Part shown: in pieces, positions 1 to 7,631 of the stretch
How positions within the stretch are numbered: the first letter of the stretch is position 1
How the letters are laid out: each line of letters starts with the position of its first letter
Origin: DYGX01 sp035325905
Lineage (GTDB): Bacteria > Chloroflexota > Anaerolineae > Aggregatilineales > Aggregatilineaceae
NCBI GenBank assembly: GCA_035325905.1
Contig: DAOKYY010000036.1
Location: 1 to 30,509, forward strand
DNA: 30,509 nucleotides
Direction of reading: 5' to 3'
The notes under the pieces: generated by a model
Told to the model about the DNA's origin: nothing
The model's input: the letters and a program-made list of their open reading frames with translations, nothing else
The model's database searches: none
Made by a program: the position numbers and the translations under genes

Positions 1-177
1 GCCGAGCGCATCCGCACCGCCTGGGGCTGGCTGGCGCAGCACGAGCGCGCCGTGGTACGCGCGCACCTGGAGCGGATGGCGTCGGAAGAAGGCTGGCTCG
101 CGCCACAGCGCGACTCGGCCCGCGCTGCGCTGGACGTGATCGGCGCCGGACCCGAAGACGCATCCGGCGCCATATAG
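1..177 (+). CDS. C-terminal end of an unidentified protein (truncated by window edge)
   Basis: Frame 1 is open from the window edge to a TAG at 175-177 and gives the last 58 residues of a protein whose start lies outside. The codons have almost uniformly G or C in third position, as expected for a real gene in this genome. The segment is Ala/Arg/Glu-rich and probably helical (it begins AERIRTAWGWLAQHE), with no motif I recognise. It converges on the response regulator at 202, leaving only 24 bases between the stops. No function can be assigned from this fragment. Confidence 0.5.
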   Translation, partial: AERIRTAWGWLAQHERAVVRAHLERMASEEGWLAPQRDSARAALDVIGAGPEDASGAI

Positions 178-201
178 CGGCGAGCGTGCGCGCCAGCGCG
201 T

Positions 202-945
202 CTATTCGTCGCGCTGCTTGAAATCCACGAAGCGGTAGCCGACCCCGCGCTCGGTCAGGATGTACTTCGGGTTGGACGGGTCTTCCTCAATTTTTTCGCG
301 CAGATAGTTGACATAGAGCCGCACGTAATGCGTCTCGTCGCGGTACTCGTAGCCCCACACCTTCGCTAGAAGCTGCTCATGCGGGACGGTCCACCCCGCG
401 TTCTCGATCAGATGGTACAGCAGCCGGTACTCGGTCGGGCGCAGCTTGATATGCTCGCCCGCGACGATCACCTCGCGCCGGTTGAAGTCCACGCTGAGCC
501 GGTCGTCGATCTTCAGCACCGCTGTCTCGGGCGAGGCCGCCGGAGCCTCGGCGCGGCGCAAGACCGCCCGCACCCGGCTCGACAGCTCGCGCGAGCCGAA
601 GGGCTTGGTGACATAATCGTCCGCGCCAAGCTCCAGCCCGTATACCTTGTCGTCTTCTTCGCCTTTGGCGGTCAGCATAATCACGGGGATGCTGCTGAAC
701 TCGCGCAGCATCCGCAGCGTCTCGAAGCCGTCAAGCTGGGGCATCATCACGTCCAGCAGCACGAGGTCGGGAAGCTGGGTGCGGATCGCTTCCAGTGCCT
801 CAAGCCCGTTGTGCGCCTCGATCACCTGGTAGCCTTCCAGCTCCAGGTTCATGCGGATGAACCCGATCATGCGAGGTTCGTCGTCGACCACCAGCACTCG
901 TTTCGCGTCACGCGGCGCAGCGCGCGGCGGTTTTCCTGTCGCCAT
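202..945 (-). CDS. OmpR/PhoB-family response regulator (receiver + winged helix)
   Basis: This is a two-component transcription factor of 247 residues. The receiver domain (about 15-130) shows the acidic pair D21/D22, the phosphoacceptor D65 in LLDVMMP, T92 and K114 in the DYVTKP motif. The C-terminal half (about 150-245) is a winged-helix DNA-binding domain with the typical LRPTEYRLL start and the GVGYRF end. I place the start at ATG 943-945 because AAAGGA lies about 8 bases upstream and the receiver fold begins soon after. An upstream in-frame start at 990 would add 15 atypical residues and overlap the preceding gene. No histidine kinase is adjacent, so its sensor is encoded elsewhere or it is an orphan. 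It is last in the kinase/phosphatase operon, 22 bases after the 79-residue gene. Family assignment is secure; target genes are unknown. Confidence 0.95.
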   Translation of the reverse strand: MATGKPPRAAPRDAKRVLVVDDEPRMIGFIRMNLELEGYQVIEAHNGLEALEAIRTQLPDLVLLDVMMPQLDGFETLRMLREFSSIPVIMLTAKGEEDDKVYGLELGADDYVTKPFGSRELSSRVRAVLRRAEAPAASPETAVLKIDDRLSVDFNRREVIVAGEHIKLRPTEYRLLYHLIENAGWTVPHEQLLAKVWGYEYRDETHYVRLYVNYLREKIEEDPSNPKYILTERGVGYRFVDFKQRDE

Positions 946-967
946 GCCCGGTCCTTTCACAGAGCCG

Positions 968-1207
968 CTAGTCGCGGTAGAACGCCACAATCTCCTCTTC
1001 CTGGCCGCTGGGCATCACCTCGATGAAGTTGATTCGCCACCACGGCACGATGATCTGCTGCACTTCTGGCAGCACATTGTTGAGGTCTTTGCCATCGCGC
1101 TTGCGCGGGTTCAGGCAGAAGATCGCCTGATCGCCGGGCGCGGGCAGGGCTTCCACCTCTGCCATAAATGGTTCTTCATTTGCCAGATGAACATAGATCG
1201 TCTGCAT
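968..1207 (-). CDS. Small conserved-looking protein of unknown function, 79 aa
   Basis: This is a compact protein of 79 residues beginning MQTIYVHLANEEPF and containing the hydrophobic strand-like stretch IIVPWWRINFIEVMP. It has no signal peptide, membrane segment or cysteine pair, and probably folds as a small beta protein in the cytoplasm. The start at ATG 1205-1207 is favoured because CCAGGGG precedes it by about 10 bases; the longer frame to 1336 would run back through the upstream FHA gene. The ribosome site lies immediately after the oligo-T run of a hairpin at 1225-1249, so expression may depend on readthrough of that hairpin. The response regulator follows after 22 bases. I do not recognise the family. 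Confidence 0.75.
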   Translation of the reverse strand: MQTIYVHLANEEPFMAEVEALPAPGDQAIFCLNPRKRDGKDLNNVLPEVQQIIVPWWRINFIEVMPSGQEEEIVAFYRD

Positions 1208-1224
1208 AGTGTCGCTGCCCCTGG

Positions 1225-1249
1225 AAAAAACGATCGCGGCTGCGCGATC
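1225..1249 (-). terminator. Intrinsic terminator or attenuator inside the signalling operon
   Basis: On the minus strand GATCGCG (1249-1243) pairs perfectly with CGCGATC (1238-1232) around a 4-base loop, followed by G and six T residues (1230-1225). It lies 29 bases after the FHA stop and its T run ends 17 bases before the ATG of the 79-residue gene. It therefore either ends the kinase-to-FHA transcript or attenuates the two downstream genes. Confidence 0.7.
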
Positions 1250-1277
1250 ACGGATCACGTGCGAAAAACCGATCGCG

Positions 1278-1781
1278 TCACTCTTTGAAGAATATATGAA
1301 AGACGAGCTTGCCCATGCGAATCTCGTCGCCGTCACGCAGTACGCGCGGCTGGTGCGGGATCAGGCGCTGGCCGTTCAGATGCGTGCCATTGGTGCTGCC
1401 GAGATCGATCAGGGTGAGCGTGTCTTCGCCGCGCCGGATCACAGCGTGCCGGCGCGAGACGCCCTGCTCCGCCGCGCCATAGGGCGCCATGTCGACATCG
1501 GGCACAATCGGGGAGTGAGCGTCGGAGCGACCCAGAACAATCTCGTCCTTGGGAAAGAGCGTCAGCGGCTCGCGCGCGTCCCGCACGTGCACGACGACGA
1601 CGGCATGCCGGTCGAAGCGGGCCGTGCCCCACGTGACGCGCCCGCGCAGGCTCGCTCGTTCCTGATTCTCAAACTGGCTGGTCGCCATAATCGCCTGCGC
1701 GCCGACAAAAGGCTGGCCGCATTCCTCGCAGAACAGCACGCCTTCGCGGTTCTGCTCGGCGCAATAGGGGCACGTTCTCAT
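1278..1781 (-). CDS. Zinc-ribbon + FHA domain protein
   Basis: This 167-residue cytoplasmic protein starts with a zinc ribbon (C4, C7, C18, C21, CPYC and CEEC pairs) and carries a C-terminal FHA domain (about 75-165). FHA domains bind phosphothreonine peptides. The binding-loop signatures are all visible: GRS at 84-86, SRRH at 109-112, GSTNGT at 128-133 and LNG just after. The region between, about 30-75, is a short linker. Its ATG overlaps the stop of the upstream J-VWA gene in an ATGA (1778-1781), which indicates translational coupling and probably a partnership of the two products. With a Thr kinase and a PP2C phosphatase in the same operon, it is the natural reader of the phosphorylation signal. 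The bound phosphoprotein cannot be told from sequence. Confidence 0.93.
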   Translation of the reverse strand: MRTCPYCAEQNREGVLFCEECGQPFVGAQAIMATSQFENQERASLRGRVTWGTARFDRHAVVVVHVRDAREPLTLFPKDEIVLGRSDAHSPIVPDVDMAPYGAAEQGVSRRHAVIRRGEDTLTLIDLGSTNGTHLNGQRLIPHQPRVLRDGDEIRMGKLVFHIFFKE

Positions 1782-3271
1782 GGGTCGGGGTCCCTCGGAT
1801 CGGGCTGCGACAGCAGCCGTCGAGTCCCGAACTTAAGCGTCTTGCGGCCCTCCTCCGACAGCAGGCTGGTGCTGGCGACACGCCGCGCCTCGATGATCGC
1901 CATCTGCGCCAGCTCTTCCTGGCCGGAGGCCAGCAGCCGCGTCGCCAGGTTTTCCAGCCGCCGGGTTGCCTCGGCGATATTCCCCTTCTGCAACGACTGC
2001 TGCGCTTTCTCCTGAATCCGGTACAGCGTCAGCTTGCCAAGCGCGTCGAGAATCGGGATCGGCGGGTCTTCTGGCGGCGGGTTGCTGGCGATCTCAACTG
2101 AGATGTCGCTCAGCACCTTGTAGCCCTGCCGCTCGGCGATCAGCACGCTGCCGGTCACGTCGATCCGCGCGACCGTGCGAAACCCTGTCCGCTTGCCCGG
2201 CGGCATCTGGAGCTGAACCAGACACATCAACGTCCGGTTGAATTCCAGCGAGCCAAGCGGGACCGGCTGGGGCGATAGTTCCATCGGCTGCGGATTCGGC
2301 TGAAGCTTGAACAGCGACTCCAGCACGATATCGGCATCCGGCGCCACGCACAGCTTGAGCCGTTCGACGAGCGTGTCGCCCAGGCTTCGAACGCGCTCGT
2401 TCAGGAAACGGACCACCGCGGTCGGCGAAGTGACGTAGGTCGATGTGCCGCCCGTGCGCGATGCCAGCGCGTCGAGGAACTCGTCGTTCCACTCCTCGCC
2501 GATGCCCATCGCGCTGATGCCAATGCCCTCGGCGGCGGCCTGGCTCGCCAGCTCCAGCGCGCGCTCCTCGTCGCCGAAGGTGCGCCCGTCCGTCAGCAGC
2601 ACCACATGATTGACGAATCGGTCGCTCAGGTGCTTGCGACACTCATCGATCCCCGCCTGGAGGCCGTGAAAGATCTCCGTCCCGCCGTCCGCCCGCATCA
2701 GGTTGACCTGCGCGCGCAGCGCGATCGTGTCCGTCACAGGAGCGGCAGGAATCAGCACTTCCGCCCGGTCGCTGAAGCTGATCAGCGCGAGCCGGTCCTC
2801 TGGCGACAGGCTTTCGATAATCTGGTGCGCGGCAATCTTGAGCTTGTCGAGGCGGATCCCCTTCATCGATTTGCTGCGGTCGAGCACAAGCGTCAGATTC
2901 AGCGGGACCGCCCGCTTCTGCTGTTTGGCAAGCTCGCGCAGCGGGGCGATTTCCAGCAATAGGTAGAGGACCTGAGGCTCGTCGAGCGCGGCGAGCACGC
3001 GTTTGCTGGGGGTGACGCGCAACGAAAAATAGGCCGGCTCGTCACCTGTTGCGCGCCGCCCTTCATCGTAGGCGTAGCGCCGCTGCGGGTTGCCGAGCAC
3101 TTCGTACGCTGCCGCGATGTCGCGGAACTGGTGTTCCGCGCCTTCGTTGGCGTTCGCGTCGGGGTGGAAGCGCCGGGCGGCGATGCGGTAGGCTTCTCGG
3201 ATATCGTCCTGGGTCGCTTCGGCAGGGACGCCCAGAATCGCGTAGAGGTTGCTCAGGGCTTGAGTGGACAC
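1778..3271 (-). CDS. J-domain/von Willebrand A domain fusion protein
   Basis: This 497-residue protein has a DnaJ-type J domain at about 8-72 with an intact HPD at 36-38, the tripeptide needed to stimulate Hsp70 ATPase. A VWA domain follows (about 123-300) with a complete metal site: D131-x-S133-x-S135, T198 in GGTEI and D228 in LTDG. A beta region (about 300-415) and a helical C-terminal segment (about 420-480) follow, as in other bacterial VWA proteins. There is no signal peptide or membrane segment, so it should be cytosolic. The start is GTG at 3269-3271, 18 bases after the PP2C stop, with GGAAAG upstream. The FHA gene overlaps its stop by 4 bases. J-VWA architecture suggests recruitment of DnaK to a VWA-bound client or assembly. 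The domains are certain; the role is inferred. Confidence 0.93.
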   Translation of the reverse strand: MSTQALSNLYAILGVPAEATQDDIREAYRIAARRFHPDANANEGAEHQFRDIAAAYEVLGNPQRRYAYDEGRRATGDEPAYFSLRVTPSKRVLAALDEPQVLYLLLEIAPLRELAKQQKRAVPLNLTLVLDRSKSMKGIRLDKLKIAAHQIIESLSPEDRLALISFSDRAEVLIPAAPVTDTIALRAQVNLMRADGGTEIFHGLQAGIDECRKHLSDRFVNHVVLLTDGRTFGDEERALELASQAAAEGIGISAMGIGEEWNDEFLDALASRTGGTSTYVTSPTAVVRFLNERVRSLGDTLVERLKLCVAPDADIVLESLFKLQPNPQPMELSPQPVPLGSLEFNRTLMCLVQLQMPPGKRTGFRTVARIDVTGSVLIAERQGYKVLSDISVEIASNPPPEDPPIPILDALGKLTLYRIQEKAQQSLQKGNIAEATRRLENLATRLLASGQEELAQMAIIEARRVASTSLLSEEGRKTLKFGTRRLLSQPDPRDPDP

Positions 3272-3289
3272 GGCTGCGACTTTCCGCGC

Positions 3290-4333
3290 CTAGCCCGGTA
3301 TCTGAACCACGATGACGCTGATATTATCCGGCCCGCCGCGTTCGTTCGCCAGGCTGACTAGCCGGTCGCAGACTTCCTGCGGGCTGCTGTGCCTGGCGGA
3401 AATCTCGCGGATCGTCTCTTCCGGGACCAGATTCCACAGCCCATCGCTGCACAGCAGCAAGCGCGAGCGCGGCGGAAGCCGCCGCGTGATGGCGTCCACG
3501 TCAAGCGTCTCGTTCTGCCCGATGGCGCGGTAAAGCACATTGCGCTGCGGGTGCTCGGCGGCTTCTTCCGGCGTGAGCTGGTCTAGCTCGATCAGGCGCT
3601 GCACCAGCGAGTGATCGCGCGTGATCTGCTCAATACCCCCATCGGTGATCTGGTAGACGCGGCTATCGCCGACGTGCGCGATGTACGCCAGGTCCCCGAT
3701 GATCGCCGCCATCGACGCGGTCGTCCCGCCTTCAGGAATCTGCGCCGAGACCGCGCGATTGGCGCGTTGAAGCGCCTCGCGCAGGACTTCGGTGATCGCG
3801 GGCCGGTCGGGGTCGTCCATCTTCTGCTCCAGCATGGCGCCCAGTATCTCGCCGAGCACATGCTGCGCCACGATCCGGGTCGTGATCGAGGCGGCCTTCT
3901 CGCCGTCGTGATGCCCGCCCATGCCATCGGCGACGATGAAAACGCCAAAATCCGGCAGATCGTCGGTGCTGGCGCTGGACGCGACGACCGCCAGAATCGC
4001 ATCCTGGTTGTTGCCGCGAACCATGCCGATATCGCTGAGCTGCCCGAAGATGAGGTGCTGGCCGGGCTTGGGCACGCTCTTATCCAGGCGCGGCAAAGGG
4101 CGCGTCCCGGACATACCGCCCAGGCTTTCGTCCAGCAGCGGGTCGGTGTCGTCGTCGGCGCGAGCGATCTTGGGCCGGTCGCCGTTGGCAGCCAGGCGAG
4201 CGCCTGGCTCTGGCCCCGCAATCACGGCCTCTTCCGGCGGTGGAGCGGCATTCTGTTCGTGCGAGATCGTGATCCCATCATCCGGATTGCGCGATGGTTC
4301 TGAGAGGCCGAACATGCGGCGCAGCAAGTTCAT
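3290..4333 (-). CDS. PP2C-family Ser/Thr protein phosphatase
   Basis: This is a metal-dependent phosphatase of 347 residues, the likely eraser for the kinase encoded just upstream. The catalytic domain (about 96-345) shows the ordered PP2C motifs: RGNNQD (106-111, with N-Q where many have N-E), VADGMGG-x2-DGE (134-144), TTASMA (204-209), HVGDSR (220-225), TRDHS (238-242), CSDGLW (295-300) and GGPDN (333-337). Metal-binding D111, D136, D297 and D336 are present. Residues 1-95 are a Pro/Asp-rich, probably disordered extension with no membrane segment, so the enzyme is cytosolic. I choose ATG 4331-4333 (GGGAG upstream, 20 bases after the kinase stop) over an upstream start at 4378 that would overlap the kinase and add 15 residues. 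Confidence 0.95.
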   Translation of the reverse strand: MNLLRRMFGLSEPSRNPDDGITISHEQNAAPPPEEAVIAGPEPGARLAANGDRPKIARADDDTDPLLDESLGGMSGTRPLPRLDKSVPKPGQHLIFGQLSDIGMVRGNNQDAILAVVASSASTDDLPDFGVFIVADGMGGHHDGEKAASITTRIVAQHVLGEILGAMLEQKMDDPDRPAITEVLREALQRANRAVSAQIPEGGTTASMAAIIGDLAYIAHVGDSRVYQITDGGIEQITRDHSLVQRLIELDQLTPEEAAEHPQRNVLYRAIGQNETLDVDAITRRLPPRSRLLLCSDGLWNLVPEETIREISARHSSPQEVCDRLVSLANERGGPDNISVIVVQIPG

Positions 4334-4353
4334 CGACGTTTCTCCCGCACGGG

Positions 4354-6261
4354 CTAGGCTTTCAATGCATAGACGCAATGATCCATCGAGCCGATATACA
4401 CCACACCGTCATGCAGCGCGGGCGAAGCGACGACCGGCCCGCTTGTCTCGAAGCTCCAGCGCAGCCGGCCGGACTTGGTTTCAAGGCTGTACACGTGGCC
4501 GTCAATGCTTCCAAAGAAGACCACGCCGTTGTCATACGCCGGCGAAGACGTGACCTGCCCGCCCGTCTCATAACGCCACCGCTCTTTGCCTGTGGCGACA
4601 TCGAGCGCATACAGGCTGCCATCGACCGAGCCGATATAGATTTTCTCGTCGCCATACGCGGGCGATGAGACTACCGGCTTGTTCGTGCGGAAAGTCCACA
4701 CCTTCCAGCCGCGCGCCAGTTCTAACGCGTAGACGTGCCAGTCCATCGACCCGAAGAATACCAGGCCATCATGCTCCAGCGGAGACGACACGACCGCGCG
4801 CTTCGCTTTGAAGCGCCAGACCATCTGCCCAGACAGATCGATCCCGGCGACATCGCCCGACTCAAGGCCGACTACAATCATCTCGCCTGTGACCAGGGGT
4901 CGCGACCGGATCGCGGCGCCGCCCCACCACTTCCACTGCACCCGGCCGGTCGCCAGCCGGACCGCGTAGAGATGCCCGTCGTCGCTGCCGAAAAACACAT
5001 GGCCGTGCGCGATCGCCGGCGAAGACTGCACGGCGCCTTGTGTCGCGACCGTCCAGCTCAACTGCCCTACGCGCGTGTCAACCGCATACAGCAAATGGTC
5101 GAGCGAGCCGAACAGGACCAGATTCTCCGCATCGGCCACCGTCGGCGAAGATGAGATCCCCTCCGCCGATGGATACTTCCAGCGGAACGTTCCGTCCGCA
5201 GCGTTGATCGCGTAGAGGTTATTATCGTAAGCGCCGACGTACACCACCCCGCGATGGACTACCGGCGACGACCGCACCTCGTCCTCGCAGCAGAACTTCC
5301 ACAGCGCCGCCACGCCACGGTCAGCCTCGTCCCAGGCGCTCATTTCGTCGGTCAGCCGGGCGCCTGGGGCTATCACACTGCTTTCGCCCACCTCAGTAAT
5401 CTGTTCCAGCGCCTCTTTCATCGCCGTCGCGTGGGGATAGCGATCGGCGGCGTCAAACGACAGCGCCTTCATGATGATCGCCTCGAATTCGGGCGAGACG
5501 TCCGGGTTGCTCTCGCGGATTGGCCGCTCGGCAAACGTGAAGGGGGCTTCCAGACGGGGGTCGCGCCCGGTGAGCAGGTGATGCAACGTCGCCCCGATCC
5601 CGTACACGTCGCTCGCCGGGGTCGCCTCGCCGCGATACTGCTCCGGGGCCGAATAGCCCTCGGTGCCGATCATCGTGCCCTTCTGGCCTTGCTGGAAAAT
5701 CTTGGCGATCCCGAAGTCGACCAGCCGCAGGCGGCCGTGCTGGTCGATCATGATATTCGAGGGCTTCACGTCGCGGAAAATGATCGGCTCCGGCTCCTGC
5801 CGGTGCAGGTATCCCAGCACGTCGCACAGCTCGACCGCCCACTGCTGGACCAGCGCGACGGGCAGCCGCTCGCTCGACGCGTTGACGATCGCATCCAGGT
5901 CACGCCCGTTGATGTACTCCATCACCAGATAGGCGCGCATCTTGCTGGGGAAGTAGTCGTAGATGCCGGGCACCGCCGGGTGGCTGAGCGAGGCCAGCAT
6001 ATCGGACTCGCGCTCGAAGGTCCGCAGCGTTAGCTCGCGCGCGCCCTGGTCGGCGTGCGGGTTCAGCATCTCCTTGACGGCCACGTAGCGCACCACGTTC
6101 GGGAAGCGCAAATCGCGCGCCTGGTAGACCGATCCCATCCCCCCGACCCCGATCACGCCCGTAATGCGGTAACGGTTTTGCAGAATAGAACCGACCTGAA
6201 GCGCGCTGTCGCCGCTGGGCTGCTCGGGAAACCGGCCCGTGAATCGCTGCGTATCAACCAT
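4354..6261 (-). CDS. Ser/Thr protein kinase fused to an eight-repeat PQQ-type beta-propeller
   Basis: This 635-residue protein has an N-terminal Hanks-type kinase (about 30-290) and a C-terminal propeller (about 322-635). The kinase is complete: Gly-rich loop G38-x-G40-G-x-G43, ATP-binding K63 in VAVKE, catalytic D165-equivalent in FRDVKPSN (162-169, Phe replaces the His of HRD), DFG at 182-184 and SAPEQ at 204-208. The propeller has eight blades recurring every 40 residues, each with an SSP(A/T/V) turn (331, 371, 413, 453, 492, 532, 572, 612) and a (V/I)YALD-like strand. Many bacterial kinases put sensor repeats outside the membrane, but no transmembrane segment lies between the domains here, so the sensor probably works in the cytosol. 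It is first in the operon and has its own promoter (6339-6367). The ligand of the propeller is unknown. Confidence 0.95.
   Translation of the reverse strand: MVDTQRFTGRFPEQPSGDSALQVGSILQNRYRITGVIGVGGMGSVYQARDLRFPNVVRYVAVKEMLNPHADQGARELTLRTFERESDMLASLSHPAVPGIYDYFPSKMRAYLVMEYINGRDLDAIVNASSERLPVALVQQWAVELCDVLGYLHRQEPEPIIFRDVKPSNIMIDQHGRLRLVDFGIAKIFQQGQKGTMIGTEGYSAPEQYRGEATPASDVYGIGATLHHLLTGRDPRLEAPFTFAERPIRESNPDVSPEFEAIIMKALSFDAADRYPHATAMKEALEQITEVGESSVIAPGARLTDEMSAWDEADRGVAALWKFCCEDEVRSSPVVHRGVVYVGAYDNNLYAINAADGTFRWKYPSAEGISSSPTVADAENLVLFGSLDHLLYAVDTRVGQLSWTVATQGAVQSSPAIAHGHVFFGSDDGHLYAVRLATGRVQWKWWGGAAIRSRPLVTGEMIVVGLESGDVAGIDLSGQMVWRFKAKRAVVSSPLEHDGLVFFGSMDWHVYALELARGWKVWTFRTNKPVVSSPAYGDEKIYIGSVDGSLYALDVATGKERWRYETGGQVTSSPAYDNGVVFFGSIDGHVYSLETKSGRLRWSFETSGPVVASPALHDGVVYIGSMDHCVYALKA
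4357..5298 (-). repeat. Eight tandem 40-residue propeller repeats (about 120 bp each)
   Basis: This part of the kinase gene encodes eight copies of a 40-residue unit with a conserved pattern: an SSP turn, a hydrophobic strand, FGS(M/I/L)D or similar, then LYALD and a W in the final strand. Spacing between SSP motifs is 40 residues with a deviation of at most two. Eight blades would close a complete propeller. Confidence 0.85.
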
Positions 6262-6314
6262 CGAATGAAACCGGCCTTCAAGCCCCTGGCTCGCCGGGGC
6301 GGCTCTCAGAATCG

Positions 6315-6343
6315 TGGACGCCGAGCCAATTTGTGGCTATTAT
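6315..6343 (+). promoter_or_regulatory. Candidate sigma-70 promoter for hemW
   Basis: TGGACG (6315-6320) and TATTAT (6338-6343) are separated by 17 bases and match 4/6 and 5/6 of the consensus. The predicted start near 6350 leaves a leader of about 30 bases before hemW. Its -10 box overlaps that of the opposing kinase promoter. Confidence 0.5.
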
Positions 6344-6367
6344 AGTGGCCCGGTTAGCTTACCGCAA
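6339..6367 (-). promoter_or_regulatory. Candidate sigma-70 promoter for the kinase operon
   Basis: Read on the minus strand, TTGCGG (6367-6362) and a perfect TATAAT (6344-6339) are 17 bases apart. The start would be near 6332, giving a leader of about 70 bases before the kinase ATG at 6261. Confidence 0.6.
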
Positions 6368-6380
6368 TTGAGCGCCTGCA

Positions 6381-7595
6381 TTGACGCAGCCCTCCCTGTA
6401 CGCCGCAACTCCGCCTTCTAGCCGCCCCGAAAGCGGGCCTCCGTTGGCGCTGTACGTGCACATCCCTTTCTGCCATGTGCGCTGCACGTACTGCGCGTTT
6501 AACGTCTATACCAAGCGCGAAAGGCTGATCGCGCCCTATATGGCGGCGCTGCGGCGCGAGATCGCGCTGGCCGCTAGCGACAAACGCCGCCCGGCGCTCA
6601 GCGTCTATTTTGGCGGCGGCACCCCCAGTCTGGTGCCGGCGGACGAGATCGCCGCCACGCTCGACGCCTGCCGGGCCGCCTTCGCCCTGCAACCCGCTGC
6701 CGAGATCACGCTGGAGCTGAATCCGGAGTCCGGCGACGAGGCATATCTCCTCGCGCTGCGCCACGCGGGCGTTAACCGGCTGAGCATCGGCATGCAGTCC
6801 GTCCATGCCGAGGAGCTAAAGCTCTACGCGCGCCTGCACACGCTTGACGACGTGCGGCGAGCTATCCGGCGGGCGCGCGCGGCTGGGTTCGAGAATATCA
6901 GCCTCGACCTGATCTACGGATCGCCGCGCCAGACGCTGAGCATGTGGCAGGACAGTCTGCGCGCCGCGCTGGCGCTCGAGCCGGAGCACATCTCTTTCTA
7001 TGGCCTGAGCATCGAGGAAGGAACGACCTTTGAGCGTTGGGCGCGGAGCGGGCGCATCGCCGAGCCGGACCCCGATCTGGCGGCGGACATGTACGAATGG
7101 GCCACTGACGAGCTTGTCACTGCCGGATTCGAGCAGTACGAGATCAGCAACTGGGCGCGTCCCGGCGCAGAATCGCGTCACAACCTGCAATACTGGCGCT
7201 GCGAGCCATACCTGGGGCTAGGCGCGGGCGCGCACGGCTACGCGAACGGAGTCCGCTACGACACCGCGCTGCGTCCCGAAGCGTACATCGCGCGGATCGA
7301 CGGCCAGCGCGCGCCGCAAGCCTTCCCGCTGACCGCCGCCGTCGAGCATGTCGAAGCCATCGATCAGCCGACCGCGATGGCCGAATGGATGATCATGGGG
7401 CTACGGCTGGTGCGGGATGGCATCGATCCGGAAGAATTTCGGGCACGCTTCGGCGTGTCGCTGGCCTCGATCTACGCGAGCGAGATCGAGCCGCTGCGCG
7501 CCGCCGGACTGCTGGACAGCGGCAAAGATGGTCGCCTGCGGCTCACGCGGCGCGGGCGGCTGCTCGGCAATCAGGTTTTCCTGGCGTTCATCTAG
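6381..7595 (+). CDS. hemW: HemW-like radical SAM heme chaperone
   Basis: This 404-residue protein belongs to the HemN/HemW radical SAM family. It carries the [4Fe-4S] cluster cysteines C31-x3-C35-x2-C38 in HIPFCHVRCTYCAF, the SAM-binding GGGTPS at 78-83, and the HemW-type C-terminal domain. Residue 40 is Phe where true coproporphyrinogen III dehydrogenase (HemN) has a fourth Cys, which points to HemW, a heme-binding chaperone rather than the oxidase. Many genomes label it oxygen-independent coproporphyrinogen oxidase. The start must be TTG 6381-6383: an in-frame TGA at 6369-6371 closes the frame just upstream and there is no ATG or GTG before the conserved core. No Shine-Dalgarno sequence is evident, so it may be poorly translated or almost leaderless. 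It is a single-gene unit convergent with fni, 12 bases between stops. Confidence 0.92.
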   Translation: MTQPSLYAATPPSSRPESGPPLALYVHIPFCHVRCTYCAFNVYTKRERLIAPYMAALRREIALAASDKRRPALSVYFGGGTPSLVPADEIAATLDACRAAFALQPAAEITLELNPESGDEAYLLALRHAGVNRLSIGMQSVHAEELKLYARLHTLDDVRRAIRRARAAGFENISLDLIYGSPRQTLSMWQDSLRAALALEPEHISFYGLSIEEGTTFERWARSGRIAEPDPDLAADMYEWATDELVTAGFEQYEISNWARPGAESRHNLQYWRCEPYLGLGAGAHGYANGVRYDTALRPEAYIARIDGQRAPQAFPLTAAVEHVEAIDQPTAMAEWMIMGLRLVRDGIDPEEFRARFGVSLASIYASEIEPLRAAGLLDSGKDGRLRLTRRGRLLGNQVFLAFI

Positions 7596-7599
7596 CGCG

Positions 7600-7631
7600 C
7601 CGCTCTGCTATCTGTCCACCGGGTAGAGCGG
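7600..7631. other. Inverted repeat at the hemW/fni convergent junction
   Basis: CCGCTCT (7600-7606) and AGAGCGG (7625-7631) are perfect complements; with one G-T pair the stem reaches 9 bp (7600-7608 with 7623-7631) around a 14-base loop. There is no T run on either side, so it is at best a weak or factor-assisted bidirectional terminator. It overlaps the last codons of fni and could be coincidental. Confidence 0.35.

Noticed and set aside
5254..6033. 259-codon plus-strand frame opposite the kinase domain
   Set aside because: Shadow of the kinase; all kinase motifs are on the minus strand.
7600..7631. Inverted repeat as a true intrinsic terminator
   Set aside because: There is no T run on either side and one arm covers coding sequence; kept only as a low-confidence inverted repeat.
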